Part shown: positions 1 through 9,400 of the stretch, one piece after another
How positions within the stretch are numbered: the first letter of the stretch is position 1
How the letters are laid out: every line of letters starts with the position of its first letter
Assembly: GCA_965214695.1 (NCBI GenBank)
Contig: OZ243967.1
Location: 744,001-808,000 of the forward strand
Direction: 5' to 3'
DNA length: 64,000 nt
From: JAPOXR01 sp965214695
GTDB taxonomy: Bacteria; Pseudomonadota; Alphaproteobacteria; Rhodobacterales; Rhodobacteraceae
Translations under genes and position numbers: made by a program
Notes under the pieces: model-generated
Database searches by the model: none
Told to the model about the DNA's origin: nothing
The model's input: only the letters and a program-made list of their open reading frames with translations

Positions 1-1
1 C

Positions 2-1138
2 GCGCCGCTCTATCCCGGCCAGCGGCGGAACAGCGCCAGCATTTCCTTCGAGCCAACCCTCTACATCGAGGGTGAGGAGTCGGGAAGTTTCACCCTGACC
101 CCGTATGTCCGGATCGATGGTTCTGACCGGGAGAGAACCCATCTCGATGTCAGGGAGGCCTATGGCCTGTGGTTCGGCGAATTCGAGAATTCCGAGTGGG
201 AATTGCGAGTGGGTATCGACCAGGTCTTCTGGGGGGTTGCCGAATCGAACAACCCGGTCAACATCATCAATACACCCGACCTGGTCGACAGCGCCGATGG
301 ACGGGAAAAACTCGGGCAGCCAATGATCCACGGCACGCTTGGCGCCGATTGGGGAATCCTGGAACTGTTCATCCTGCCCTGGCACCGGCCGGTGACCTTT
401 CCCGGCACCAAGGGCCGACTGCGAGGACCGCTTCCCGTCGACAACGACCGGGACAGCATCACCTACGAGGCCGGCTCCGGCCGGCGGCATGTCGATTATG
501 CCGCCAGGTACAGCAACAGCGTCGGCCCAATCGATATCGCGCTGAGCCTGTTTGACGGCACCAGCCGCCAGCCACTGCTGTCTCCTGCCGCCGACCGCGG
601 AAAGAAACTGCTGTCTCCCGGCGACGCAAGCCGGCTGGTCCAGCACTACAACCATGTCCGGCAGGTGGGACTCGACATGCAGGTGACGATGGATGCCTTT
701 CTTGGCAAGGCCGAGATTGTCGCCAGGGACCAAAGGGAAGCGCCGGGAGCCGACCCGGCCACCCACCATGCCTGGGTCGTCGGTGGCGAGTACACAATCT
801 ACGCAATCGGTGGGTCTGATGCAGATTTGACCCTCTTTGCCGAGCTGAACCAGGATGAGCGGCGGGAAAAATCCACCAGCGCCTTGCAGAACGACCTGTT
901 CCTGGCCGCCCGCTACAGTTTCAACGACGTACAGGATACCGACCTGCGGTTGGCCGTCCTCGATGATCTCGACTACGAGACCCGCACCATGAATTTCGAG
1001 TTCAACAGGCGACTTACCGATTCGACCTCGCTGAGTGTCGAGGCATTTGCCGTCCTCGATTCGGACAAGGACGATCGATTCGCCTATCCGATCCGCAAGG
1101 ACGGCTTCATCGGCATAAATTTCCGCTACAGCTTCTGA
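2..1138 (+). CDS. Outer-membrane beta-barrel protein, 5' end outside window
   Basis: The frame is open from the left edge, so the start and any signal peptide are missing; 378 residues are visible. The sequence alternates short hydrophobic and polar strands with tight turns. It ends in the aromatic motif NFRYSF, the usual C-terminal signal for insertion by the BAM complex, so an outer-membrane barrel is likely. No specific porin family was recognised; the conserved-looking segment FWGVAESNNPVNIIN near residues 75-90 would be a useful search seed. The stop overlaps the start of the next gene (ATGA), so the two are probably translationally coupled. Confidence 0.7.
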   Translation, partial: APLYPGQRRNSASISFEPTLYIEGEESGSFTLTPYVRIDGSDRERTHLDVREAYGLWFGEFENSEWELRVGIDQVFWGVAESNNPVNIINTPDLVDSADGREKLGQPMIHGTLGADWGILELFILPWHRPVTFPGTKGRLRGPLPVDNDRDSITYEAGSGRRHVDYAARYSNSVGPIDIALSLFDGTSRQPLLSPAADRGKKLLSPGDASRLVQHYNHVRQVGLDMQVTMDAFLGKAEIVARDQREAPGADPATHHAWVVGGEYTIYAIGGSDADLTLFAELNQDERREKSTSALQNDLFLAARYSFNDVQDTDLRLAVLDDLDYETRTMNFEFNRRLTDSTSLSVEAFAVLDSDKDDRFAYPIRKDGFIGINFRYSF

Positions 1139-1983
1139 TGCAGGTCTCGTCCGTCATCCGTATGCTGCTGCCCGCCCTCCAGCAACCGGCCGGCGCATTG
1201 CGCCCCATCCGGAAGCCGGCTTCCGGATGGGGGTGGCAGGCCGATGCGCCGACTCTCGCCATCGCACGGAAGATCGCGCCGATCGCCATCCTGTCATTCC
1301 TCGTTGCCTGGCCTGGCGGCGCCGACCCGCTGCGGCGGGCAAAGGACCTCTATGATGCTGGCGATTTTCTGACCGCGTCCCAGATCTCCGGCGAGACGGA
1401 GACCCCGGAAGGCTACACGCTGGCGGCAGCATCGCTGGCCGCACACGCCCGATTCAATGCATCACCGCCAAATGCCAGGCTGCTGCTCGAGCATGCACTG
1501 GAGATGGCAGAGATGGCGGTGGGGCAGGATGGCGACAACCCGGACACCCTGGTTCAGTATGCCAGGGTGATGGGGTGGTATGCGGAGATAATCGAAACTG
1601 GACGGGTGGCAAGCGAAGGCTACGGATCCCGGATCAAGGAGACATTGGACACCGCGCGCCGGCTTGACCCCGCCAATCCGACAGTCGAATTGCTGCTGGC
1701 CACCTGGCACATGGAAATCGTTACCAGGGGCGGGTTCCTGGGTGCGCTCGCCTTCGGTGCCTCGAGGAAAATGGCGCTCCACCACTACCGGGAAGCTGCC
1801 AACCTCGATCCGCAATCGGTCAATGTCCTCTACGAATACGGCCGCGGCCTGCTGAATCTCGACAAGGTCCACTACCTTGCCGACGCCACCCGGCTTCTGA
1901 AGGTGGCCCTGTCGCTGCCGGCGAAAACCGCCTTCGACCGGAAGACGCAGGAGCGTGCCCGCCTCCTGCTCGACCGGCTGTAA
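1138..1983 (+). CDS. TPR-like (probably periplasmic) protein
   Basis: 281 residues. It starts at the ATG that overlaps the stop of the upstream barrel gene. The first 40 residues look unlike a mature protein. A hydrophobic segment (IAPIAILSFLVAWPGGA, about residues 46-62) resembles a signal peptide that begins too far inside the ORF. The remainder is helical, with repeats that fit tetratricopeptide motifs, for example around ALEMAEMAVGQDGDNPDTLVQY and the later HHYREAANLDPQSVNVLYEY. No enzyme motif is visible. Coupling to a barrel suggests a joint role in export or envelope assembly, which is inference. The odd N-terminus contains a perfect 30-bp palindrome (separate entry) and may not be translated. 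Confidence 0.6.
   Translation: MQVSSVIRMLLPALQQPAGALRPIRKPASGWGWQADAPTLAIARKIAPIAILSFLVAWPGGADPLRRAKDLYDAGDFLTASQISGETETPEGYTLAAASLAAHARFNASPPNARLLLEHALEMAEMAVGQDGDNPDTLVQYARVMGWYAEIIETGRVASEGYGSRIKETLDTARRLDPANPTVELLLATWHMEIVTRGGFLGALAFGASRKMALHHYREAANLDPQSVNVLYEYGRGLLNLDKVHYLADATRLLKVALSLPAKTAFDRKTQERARLLLDRL
1203..1232. repeat. Perfect 30-bp palindrome
   Basis: Fifteen bases on each side of the centre between 1217 and 1218 are exact reverse complements, with arms of the form CCCCATCCGGAAGCC. It lies within the first 100 bases of the TPR-like ORF, upstream of the likely signal peptide. On RNA it would fold into a very stable hairpin. It may be a REP-like element, an intergenic attenuator or a binding site. 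Confidence 0.85.
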
Positions 1984-2082
1984 TTCATTCCCGCCACCCT
2001 TCCGTGACCACCGGGCGGCAAGGACTCCCCGTTCCCGGGCGTCCGGTTGATTTTCGCCGTCCCTGCTCCTAAGGTCTGGCCA

Positions 2083-3084
2083 ATGATTGGGGCGGGGCCC
2101 CGTGGGAGCGACACATTGGCAGGACGGGCATTGAAGATACTGCTTGCAAGCCCGCGGGGGTTTTGTGCCGGCGTGGTCAGGGCGATCGACATCGTCGAGC
2201 AGGCTTTGGCGAGATATGGCCCACCGATCTATGTTCGCCACGAAATCGTCCACAACCGGCATGTCGTCGACGATTTGCGCCAAAAAGGGGCGATCTTCGT
2301 CAAGGAAGTCGCCGATATTCCGGTCGGTGCCATCACCGTCTTCAGCGCCCATGGGGTGTCGAGGCGGGTGAAGGATGATGCCGGCCTGCGCAACCTGCAG
2401 GTGGTGGATGCAACCTGCCCACTCGTGGTCAAGGTCCATAACGAAGCCAGGAGATATGCCAGGGAGGGGTTGGAGCTGATCCTGGTCGGCCATTCCGGAC
2501 ATCCGGAGGTGGAGGGAACGATGGGCCAGGTTCCCGGTCAGGTGATCCTGGTAACCAGCGTCGAGGATGCGATGTCGATCGAACCGGCCGATCCGGACAA
2601 GCTGGCCTATGTGACCCAGACGACGCTGAGTGTCGATGATACCCGTGACATTGTCCTTGCGCTGAAACGGCGCTTTCCGCAAATCACCGGGCCCAAGGCC
2701 CAGGACATCTGTTACGCCACGCAGAACCGCCAGGGCTCGGTTCGCCGCATGGTCGACCGGTGCGATCTGATCCTGGTGATCGGGGCGGATTTCAGCTCCA
2801 ATTCGAACCGGTTGCGCGAGATCAGCGAATCCTTCGGCGTGCCGAGCTATCTCATTCCCGATGCCGAGTCGCTGGATCCGAAATGGCTCGAGGGCGTCGA
2901 CACCGTCGGCATCACTGCCGGGGCCTCGGCGCCGGAATTCCTCGTGCAGGGGCTGGTTGCGCGGCTCGGCGACATGTTCGACACGTGGGTCGAGGAAGTT
3001 GACTGGGTCCGGGAATCGGTCACCTTCAAGCTGCCCCGGGAACTGAAAAGGCTGCAAAGACAGGACGCGCCGAGCCCCTCCTGA
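2083..3084 (+). CDS. ispH: 4-hydroxy-3-methylbut-2-enyl diphosphate reductase (IspH/LytB)
   Basis: This is the last enzyme of the MEP pathway. It reduces HMBPP to IPP and DMAPP using a [4Fe-4S] cluster. The three cluster cysteines are present: GFCAG (about C28), DATCPLV (about C112) and CYATQNRQ (about C210). The family signatures SPRGFCAGV, VRHEIVHN and FSAHGVS are also visible. The chosen ATG has AAGG about 8 bases upstream. A TTG at 2116 with GGGAG 7 bases upstream is an equally good start and would give 322 residues; a TTG at 2047 is less likely. The gene is convergent with dxs, which makes the first enzyme of the same pathway. Confidence 0.95.
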   Translation: MIGAGPRGSDTLAGRALKILLASPRGFCAGVVRAIDIVEQALARYGPPIYVRHEIVHNRHVVDDLRQKGAIFVKEVADIPVGAITVFSAHGVSRRVKDDAGLRNLQVVDATCPLVVKVHNEARRYAREGLELILVGHSGHPEVEGTMGQVPGQVILVTSVEDAMSIEPADPDKLAYVTQTTLSVDDTRDIVLALKRRFPQITGPKAQDICYATQNRQGSVRRMVDRCDLILVIGADFSSNSNRLREISESFGVPSYLIPDAESLDPKWLEGVDTVGITAGASAPEFLVQGLVARLGDMFDTWVEEVDWVRESVTFKLPRELKRLQRQDAPSPS

Positions 3085-3104
3085 CCGGACGGCCTGCAGC
3101 GAGA

Positions 3105-3120
3105 GGCCCGCCTCCGGGCC
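3105..3120. terminator. Hairpin between convergent ispH and dxs
   Basis: A perfect 6-bp GGCCCG/CGGGCC stem with a CCTC loop lies in the 74-base gap between two converging genes. There is no T-run on either side, so intrinsic termination is uncertain. Confidence 0.3.
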
Positions 3121-3158
3121 GACCATCGCTGCGGAGCCTTCCCGACCAGCAGGTTGGG

Positions 3159-5045
3159 CTACCCGGAAATGACTGCCTGTACCTGTTCGACGATGTTGCC
3201 GGCATCCAGTCCGGCAAGGCTGACCTGGTTCTGCGGCGTGTCCTGGTCAAGAAACGCATCCGGCATGTGCATCGGCCGGAAGACCAGCTTTCCATCGAAG
3301 ACTCCCCTGGTCGCCAGCAGGCTCATCACCTGCGTGGCAAATCCGCCAATGGATCCCTCCTCGACCGTGATCAGCACCGCGTGTTCCCGTGCAAGCCGCA
3401 GCACCAACTCCTCATCCAGCGGCTTGGCAAACCTTGCATCGGCTACGGTGACCGATATTCCGTCACCATCCAGCGTGGCTGCCGCGGCCAGGCAATCCTG
3501 CAGCCGGGCGCCATATGAAAGCAGCGCCACCGCACTCCCCTCGCGCACCACCCTGCCCTTGCCTACCTCGAGGATTTCCGGTCTGGCCGGCAACTCCAGC
3601 CCGACGCCGCTGCCCCGCGGGTAGCGCAGCGCAGATGGCCGGTCATCGATGTCGACGGCGGTCGCCACCATGTGGACCAGCTCGACCTCGTCGGCGGCGG
3701 CCATGAGGACCATACCGGGAATGCAGCCCATATAGGCGATGTCGAACGCCCCACAATGGGTCTGGCCATCGGCGCCGACATAGCCGGCCCGGTCGAGGGC
3801 AAACCTGACCGGCAGGCCCTGGATCGCCACGTCATGGACGATCTGGTCGAAGGCCCGTTGCAGGAAAGTCGAATAGATGCCGCAAAACGGCTTCATGCCG
3901 TCAGCGGCCAGGCCGGCGGCAAAGGTGACCGCATGCTGTTCGGCCAGGCCGACATCGAAAGTCCGGGTCGGAAACTCCCGGGCAAACTTGTCGATTCCGG
4001 TGCCGGACGGCATGGCCGCGGTAATGGCGACGATGCTGTCATCCTTGCGCGCCTCCTCGATGAGGCTGCTGGCAAAAACGCTGGTATAGCTCGGTATGTT
4101 GGTCCCGCCCTTGGAGAGCTTGCCGGTGGACACCTCGAACTTGCCAACGCCGTGATAGGCGTCGTCGGATTGTTCGGCCGGCAGGTAGCCCTTGCCTTTC
4201 CTGGTCACCACGTGGATCAGCACCGGGCCGTCCACCCCGTCATCCCTGACATTGCGCAGGACCGGCAGCAGATGGTCAAGATCATGACCATCGATCGGGC
4301 CGACATAGAAGAAACCAAGCTCCTCGAACAGCGTGCCGCCATGCAGCATGCCACGAACGAGAGTCTCGGCCCGCTGGGCCGAATTCCTGATTGTCGATGA
4401 GACCTTGCCGGTGATCTCGAAACCGATATCCCTGAGTGACCGGTACGGCTTCGACGAAATCAGCCGGGTCAGGTAGGAGGACAGAGCTCCGACCGGCGGC
4501 GCAATCGACATCTCGTTGTCATTGAGGATGACGATCAGCCGGTTCTTCATGGCGCCGGCATTGTTGAGCGCCTCGAAGGCCATACCGCCGGTCATGGCCC
4601 CGTCGCCAATCACGGCAACGACCCGGTGGTCTCGATCCTGCAAATCCCGGGCGACCGCGAATCCCAGCGCTGCCGATACCGAGGTCGAGGCGTGGGCGGC
4701 GCCGAAAGGATCATATTCGCTCTCGGCGCGCTTGGTGAAGCCGGACAGTCCGGCACCCTTCCGCAATGTCCTGATCCGGTCACGCCGGCCGGTCAGGATC
4801 TTGTGCGGATAGACCTGGTGGCCCACATCCCAGATGATCCTGTCTCGGGGCGTGTCGAACAGGTAGTGCAGGGCGACAGTCAGTTCGACCACCCCCAGAC
4901 CGGCCCCGAGATGGCCCCCGGTTTCGGACACCGCGTCGATGGTTTCCGCCCGCAATTCATCGGCAACCTGTCTGAGCCGGGAAGGCCGCAACTTGCGTAA
5001 ATCGGCGGGAATCCTGATGCTGTCGAGCAGTGGTGTGTCTATCAT
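3159..5045 (-). CDS. dxs: 1-deoxy-D-xylulose-5-phosphate synthase
   Basis: A thiamine-diphosphate transketolase-like enzyme that condenses pyruvate and glyceraldehyde-3-phosphate, the committed step of the MEP pathway. Seen: ETGGHLGAGLGVVELTVALH near the N-terminus, the ThDP motif starting GDGAMTGG followed by FEALNNA, and the C-terminal transketolase half with DRAGYVGADGQTHCGAFD. At 628 residues it has normal length. The ATG at 5045 begins the typical MIDTPLLDSI N-terminus; an in-frame TTG at 5075 adds ten residues. It lies 45 bases downstream of ispA, so the two probably form an ispA-dxs operon, a common alphaproteobacterial arrangement. Confidence 0.96.
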   Translation of the reverse strand: MIDTPLLDSIRIPADLRKLRPSRLRQVADELRAETIDAVSETGGHLGAGLGVVELTVALHYLFDTPRDRIIWDVGHQVYPHKILTGRRDRIRTLRKGAGLSGFTKRAESEYDPFGAAHASTSVSAALGFAVARDLQDRDHRVVAVIGDGAMTGGMAFEALNNAGAMKNRLIVILNDNEMSIAPPVGALSSYLTRLISSKPYRSLRDIGFEITGKVSSTIRNSAQRAETLVRGMLHGGTLFEELGFFYVGPIDGHDLDHLLPVLRNVRDDGVDGPVLIHVVTRKGKGYLPAEQSDDAYHGVGKFEVSTGKLSKGGTNIPSYTSVFASSLIEEARKDDSIVAITAAMPSGTGIDKFAREFPTRTFDVGLAEQHAVTFAAGLAADGMKPFCGIYSTFLQRAFDQIVHDVAIQGLPVRFALDRAGYVGADGQTHCGAFDIAYMGCIPGMVLMAAADEVELVHMVATAVDIDDRPSALRYPRGSGVGLELPARPEILEVGKGRVVREGSAVALLSYGARLQDCLAAAATLDGDGISVTVADARFAKPLDEELVLRLAREHAVLITVEEGSIGGFATQVMSLLATRGVFDGKLVFRPMHMPDAFLDQDTPQNQVSLAGLDAGNIVEQVQAVISG

Positions 5046-5090
5046 GTCATTGCACCGGATACGCTGTTTCACCAAACATGGCCGGAATCC

Positions 5091-5996
5091 TCATCGATCC
5101 CGGGTCGTCACGAAATCCACGATTTCCCGCAACCTGTCGGCCTTGCCGCCGAACATATCCAGGCGGGAGGTGGCCGCCGCCGACACGCGGTCCAATTCGG
5201 CCCTGGCTCCTTGCAACCCAAGCACCGCGACGAATGTGGCCTTGCCGGCATCGCTGTCCTTGCCAACCCGCTTTCCAACCACCGACTCGTCGCCTCCGAC
5301 ATCCAGCAAATCGTCGACGATCTGGAAAGCCAGGCCCAGATCGGACCCGAACCCCTCCAGCGCCTGGCGGCTTTCGGGACCGGCCTTGCCGAGAATGGCG
5401 CCTGCCGATGCCGAGAACGCAAACAATGCCCCGGTCTTCTTTCGGGCAAGGGTCTCGGCCGTCCCTGCCCCAACCTCCCGGTGCTGGCAGGCAAGATCGA
5501 TCATCTGCCCCCCGACCATTCCCCTGGCACCGGCACTGCGCGCCAGCGCATCAACGAGCTGGATCCTGACCTCCGGGTCCGGATGCGTGGCCCTGCTGGC
5601 CAGGATCTCGAATGCCAGGGTCAGGAGGCCGTCGCCGGCCAGCAGCGCCGTTGCCTCGCCATAGGCCCGGTGGCAGGTTGGCCGACCCCGACGCAGATCG
5701 TCATTGTCGAGGGCCGGCAGATCGTCATGCACCAGCGAATAGGCATGAATCGCCTCCACCGCCGAGCCGGCATGCAGGCTTCGCTGCACCGGCACGTGGA
5801 ACATTTCTGCCGAACAGCCAAGCAGGTAGGGCCGCAGATACTTTCCACCACCCGACACCGCATAGGCCATCGCCTCGGCAAGACCGGTCTCGGTGCCTGC
5901 CGGCACCAGCCGACCCAGAACCGCTTCGAAACCAGGTGCAAATCCGGCGAGGTCGGCAAGCAGGTCAGTCTCCGAAGTCGAGGCAGGTGCTGTCAC
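5091..5996 (-). CDS. ispA: Polyprenyl (farnesyl/geranyl) diphosphate synthase
   Basis: A trans-prenyltransferase that adds IPP units to an allylic diphosphate. Both aspartate-rich metal-binding motifs are present: DDLPALDNDD (first) and DDLLD (second). GGGKYLRPYL, which binds the diphosphate, is also visible. The 301-residue length and the DDLPALDNDD form fit short-chain farnesyl diphosphate synthases of the IspA type. Directly downstream on the same strand is dxs. The small xseB gene that often precedes ispA is not found upstream here. Confidence 0.93.
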   Translation of the reverse strand: MTAPASTSETDLLADLAGFAPGFEAVLGRLVPAGTETGLAEAMAYAVSGGGKYLRPYLLGCSAEMFHVPVQRSLHAGSAVEAIHAYSLVHDDLPALDNDDLRRGRPTCHRAYGEATALLAGDGLLTLAFEILASRATHPDPEVRIQLVDALARSAGARGMVGGQMIDLACQHREVGAGTAETLARKKTGALFAFSASAGAILGKAGPESRQALEGFGSDLGLAFQIVDDLLDVGGDESVVGKRVGKDSDAGKATFVAVLGLQGARAELDRVSAAATSRLDMFGGKADRLREIVDFVTTRDR

Positions 5997-6467
5997 CGAT
6001 CCACTCCCAGGAACCGGGCCAGCCTAGAGAATCCGGACCTGAACCGGCAGTAAAGGAATCTCTAGCAATTTCCCGTGCCTGAATGCAATTCCTGCATCGA
6101 CGTCAAACGATCCAGAACCTGCAAAATCCAGATGCAGGGCATGCGTCAATCACGGAAATCGGAATGCACCCATCAGCGTCACGGCAAATCCACTTCCCGA
6201 TCCACCCACCTCCATTCCCTCGACCTGACACACTCCGAACAACCTCACATCCTCCCGTCCCGGAATCGACCGGGCGCGCCGTCGGACCGTCACCTCCTCC
6301 AGCCCGTACAAGCAGGCACTGCCAAATCTCCGCACCCCGTGGTCAGATCTGCAGTACTGCCGTCTGTCAGCACCCACCTTTCCCCACAAGAAAGGCGCCA
6401 GCAGGACATTGTCAATGACGACTGACAGCGGCGGCGGCTCGCCGGCCATTCTGGCCGGCCACCCCCC
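5997..6467. other. Intergenic region upstream of ispA, no gene supported
   Basis: About 470 bases between the ispA start and the autotransporter stop, both on the minus strand. Short ORFs exist on both strands but have no recognisable motifs or ribosome binding sites. It should contain the ispA-dxs promoter, but no convincing -35/-10 pair was found. Its right end holds the hairpin listed at 6441-6459. Confidence 0.5.
6441..6459 (-). terminator. Hairpin after the autotransporter gene
   Basis: A perfect 8-bp stem GCCGGCCA/TGGCCGGC with a 3-base loop begins 9 bases past the stop codon. No T-run follows, so it may act as an mRNA-stabilising hairpin or a weak terminator. Confidence 0.4.
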
Positions 6468-9400
6468 TCACCACCGCAAGGTCACACCCACACCCACACC
6501 ATGCACTGGCGCTGCCGCGCCATTCTCCCTTCTGGTCGCCTCGAGCCCGAGCGAGAGGTCGGGTGCGCCCCGCTCCGGGGTGAGCCGCAAGCCGAGTGTG
6601 GTATCGCGCGAGGCATCATCCATGCGCAGCCTGGCATGCGGGGCGATGGTGAAGCGGCCGGCCAGGGCCGCCAGCCCGTATGCCGCCTCGGCGGTGGTGG
6701 CAGCACTGCCGGTATCCTGCCTCTCCAGTGCCTCCGGCATGAAGAGTGCATCGACGCCGCCCGTGGCCTTCCCTGCATCCTGGCGCAGCGAGACCGAAAG
6801 GCCGCGGGCGCTATCCGGCCGGGGATCGAAGATGAAGCTGGCCGCCAGGCCGTTCTCCTCGAACTCGTCGTCATCATGGGCAATCAGCTTGCGGGCCGAC
6901 AGATCCATGGCAAAGCCTGATGCCGGGTCACGGAAGCCAAGGCTCCCGCCCAGCTCGATGCCGGCCCCTCGCTCGGCATCACCGCCATCATGGCGGGCAC
7001 CGACCTCCAGCCCGGGGGTGAGAGTAGCACCGCTCTCAAGACCGATCTGCCAGGAAGCCTCCATCCCGGCCCGGAGGCGGGTCACGGTGGCATCGGAGGC
7101 CGCCAGCGCATGCGTCTTGTCTGAACGGGTCCGGGACCAGAGCGCGTCCGAGGTGAGGTGAAGCGTGCCCGAGCCGAGGGCAGCAAGCTCGGCCCGAAGG
7201 CCTGCAGCCGCCATCTGCCAGGAGGTATCGGCAGTGAGGGTGCCGCCCACCTCTGGCGTCAGCGTCACCTCGCCGGTCCCGTGGCCGAGTGCGCCCCAGA
7301 AGCGCAGCCGCTCGGAGGTCTGGATCGATGCATAGGGCACAATTGCGGTGAGCGAGGTCTTCACCTTGCCATCGCCGGCGCGGATGGCCTCGCCGCAGGG
7401 GGTTTGTCCAGCCTCACCCGGTGGGCAGGCCTGGCCTTCCGGTCGGGGCGTGACATCGGTATCGGCATAGCTGCCATCGGCCGATGATTGCAGCAGGGCC
7501 ATGCCCAGGAGCCAGCGATCGCGGGCATAATCCGCTCCCAGCATGGCAGTGGTGGCGGTGCCATCAAGGGAGAAGGTTCCTTCCTGGCCATCGAAGCTGT
7601 CCCGTGCGGCCCGTCCCCAGATGGCCAGGGAGCCGGAGGCGGTCTCGCCGGTGGTGGTGAAGCTGCTGGCAAGGAGGGCCTCCCTTGCGGTCATGGAGAG
7701 GGGCTCGGGCGGGTGGTGGCCGAAGGGGTCCGCTTCAGTGGGCCCTGGCCGTGCCAGCAAATCATCGAGCGGGTTGCCCTCGGTAGCCTGGCCGGAAGTG
7801 CCCAGCGCCAGCGCCTGGCCGGCGATGGTGGCGCTGGTGGCGGGAGAGCGCTCGGCAGCAAGGCGGGTCTCGATGCCATCGAGGGCCTGCTGGGCGACGG
7901 TGCGCCCGAAGCGGGAGAGGAAGGCGGCGGGCATCGGGTCGGAATTGGTGATGGTGCCGATGGCGACGCCATCGGCGATCGACACCGACACATCGGGCGG
8001 GCCGTTCACGCCGGCATCGAAGAGTACCATCTCGAAGGTCTCGGGATCCTCGTCATGGCTGTCATTGTAGAGGACGACATGGATCTTCGTCTCGGTCTGG
8101 CCTGGCCTGAAGCGGGCCCTGAGCTGCCAGGAGCGCTTCCATGCCAGGTAGTCCTGGCCGGCCACGGCCGAGACCGGGTTCGAGTCGCGTGTCGCGTAGT
8201 AGACATGCACCGGCCAGGCGACCTTCTCGCTCAGCGTCACCGTGAACCAGCCGTTGTGCTGGTTCTCATTCATGGTGGCATCGGCAATCGAGATGGTCGG
8301 GCCGGTGGATGGGGTGGTGGCGTCATTGTCGGTGACAGTCACCGTGGCGGCATTGGCCGGGGCGGCGGCCAGTGTGTAACCGGTGCCCGTCTGCACGGTT
8401 GCCGTGACCGAGCCGTCCGGCTCGTCGGTGCTATCGTCCACCGTGGTGACCTCCACGGTCATGCTGCCGGCCGCCGGGATGGTGACGGTTCTCTGGCCGG
8501 TCTGTCCGCTGGTTGCGAAGTCGCCGGACTGGCCCACGGTCAGGGCCACGTCGAGCGGTGCGGCTGGCACCGGGTCGGCGGTGACGGTGAAGGCGGCATC
8601 GGTGCCCTCGGTGACGCCTGGGCCGGCGGTGATGCTCACCACCGGGGTGTCATTGTCGGTAACGGCGACGGCACCGCTGCCCTTGCCGGTAGCGATGCTG
8701 TAGCCGCTGGCGGTATCGATTGTGACCGTGACCGAGCCATCGGCCTCGTCGGCCGCATCGTCCACCGTGGCCACGGTGAGGGTGGTACTGGTCGCACCTG
8801 CTGCCAGTGTTGCCGTGCGGGCGCCGGCGCCGGGAGCGTCCAGGAAGTCGCCGGTCTCGGTGACAGTGTAGGCAATGGTGAAGTCGGATTGCGGCGCCGG
8901 ATCGGCGGTGATGGTGAAGGAGGCGTTACCGCCCTCGGTGATGGCGGATCCCGCCGAGAGGCTGAGGATCGGGGTGGTGGGTGTGACCTCCTCTTCCTCT
9001 TCTTGCTGCGGTGTCTCCTGCGGCGGGCTGGCCAGGCATTCGAGCGCCGGCGCCACCGGAGCCCAGCGCTGAAGGCCGCGATCGGCCTGCGCCTGCGCCT
9101 CGTGGGTGGTCATCGGGTTGTTGCTGTAGCTGTTCTCCTCCCCGAAGGCGGCCAGCACCCGGCTCCAGCGCTCGACATGGCCCGGCGACGTCCGCCAGGT
9201 CTCGGTCGTAGCCAGCTGGGCGTCGGCCATGAGTTCGGCAGAGACGCAGGAGGGTGTCTCGACCGACGCGGGTTGCGCGTCCTCGTTCTGCTGCGGCGAG
9301 CCCTGGCCGCCGCCGACGGTGATGGTGACCCAGGCAAAGCCGTCAAGGATGCCGCGCCGCCTGCTCGTATTTGATGTGCCGCCGCTCGAATTTGGACGTG

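Noticed and set aside
1462..3126. 554-residue antisense frame opposite the TPR gene and ispH
   Set aside because: It lies opposite a clear ispH gene; its composition is that of a GC-rich complement and it has no domain motif.
6150..6449. 100-residue minus-strand frame in the gap before ispA
   Set aside because: No ribosome binding site and no recognisable domain; low support as a gene.
7488..9374. 628-residue frame on the plus strand inside the autotransporter
   Set aside because: Glycine-rich reverse reading of the Calx-beta repeats; no motifs or ribosome binding site.
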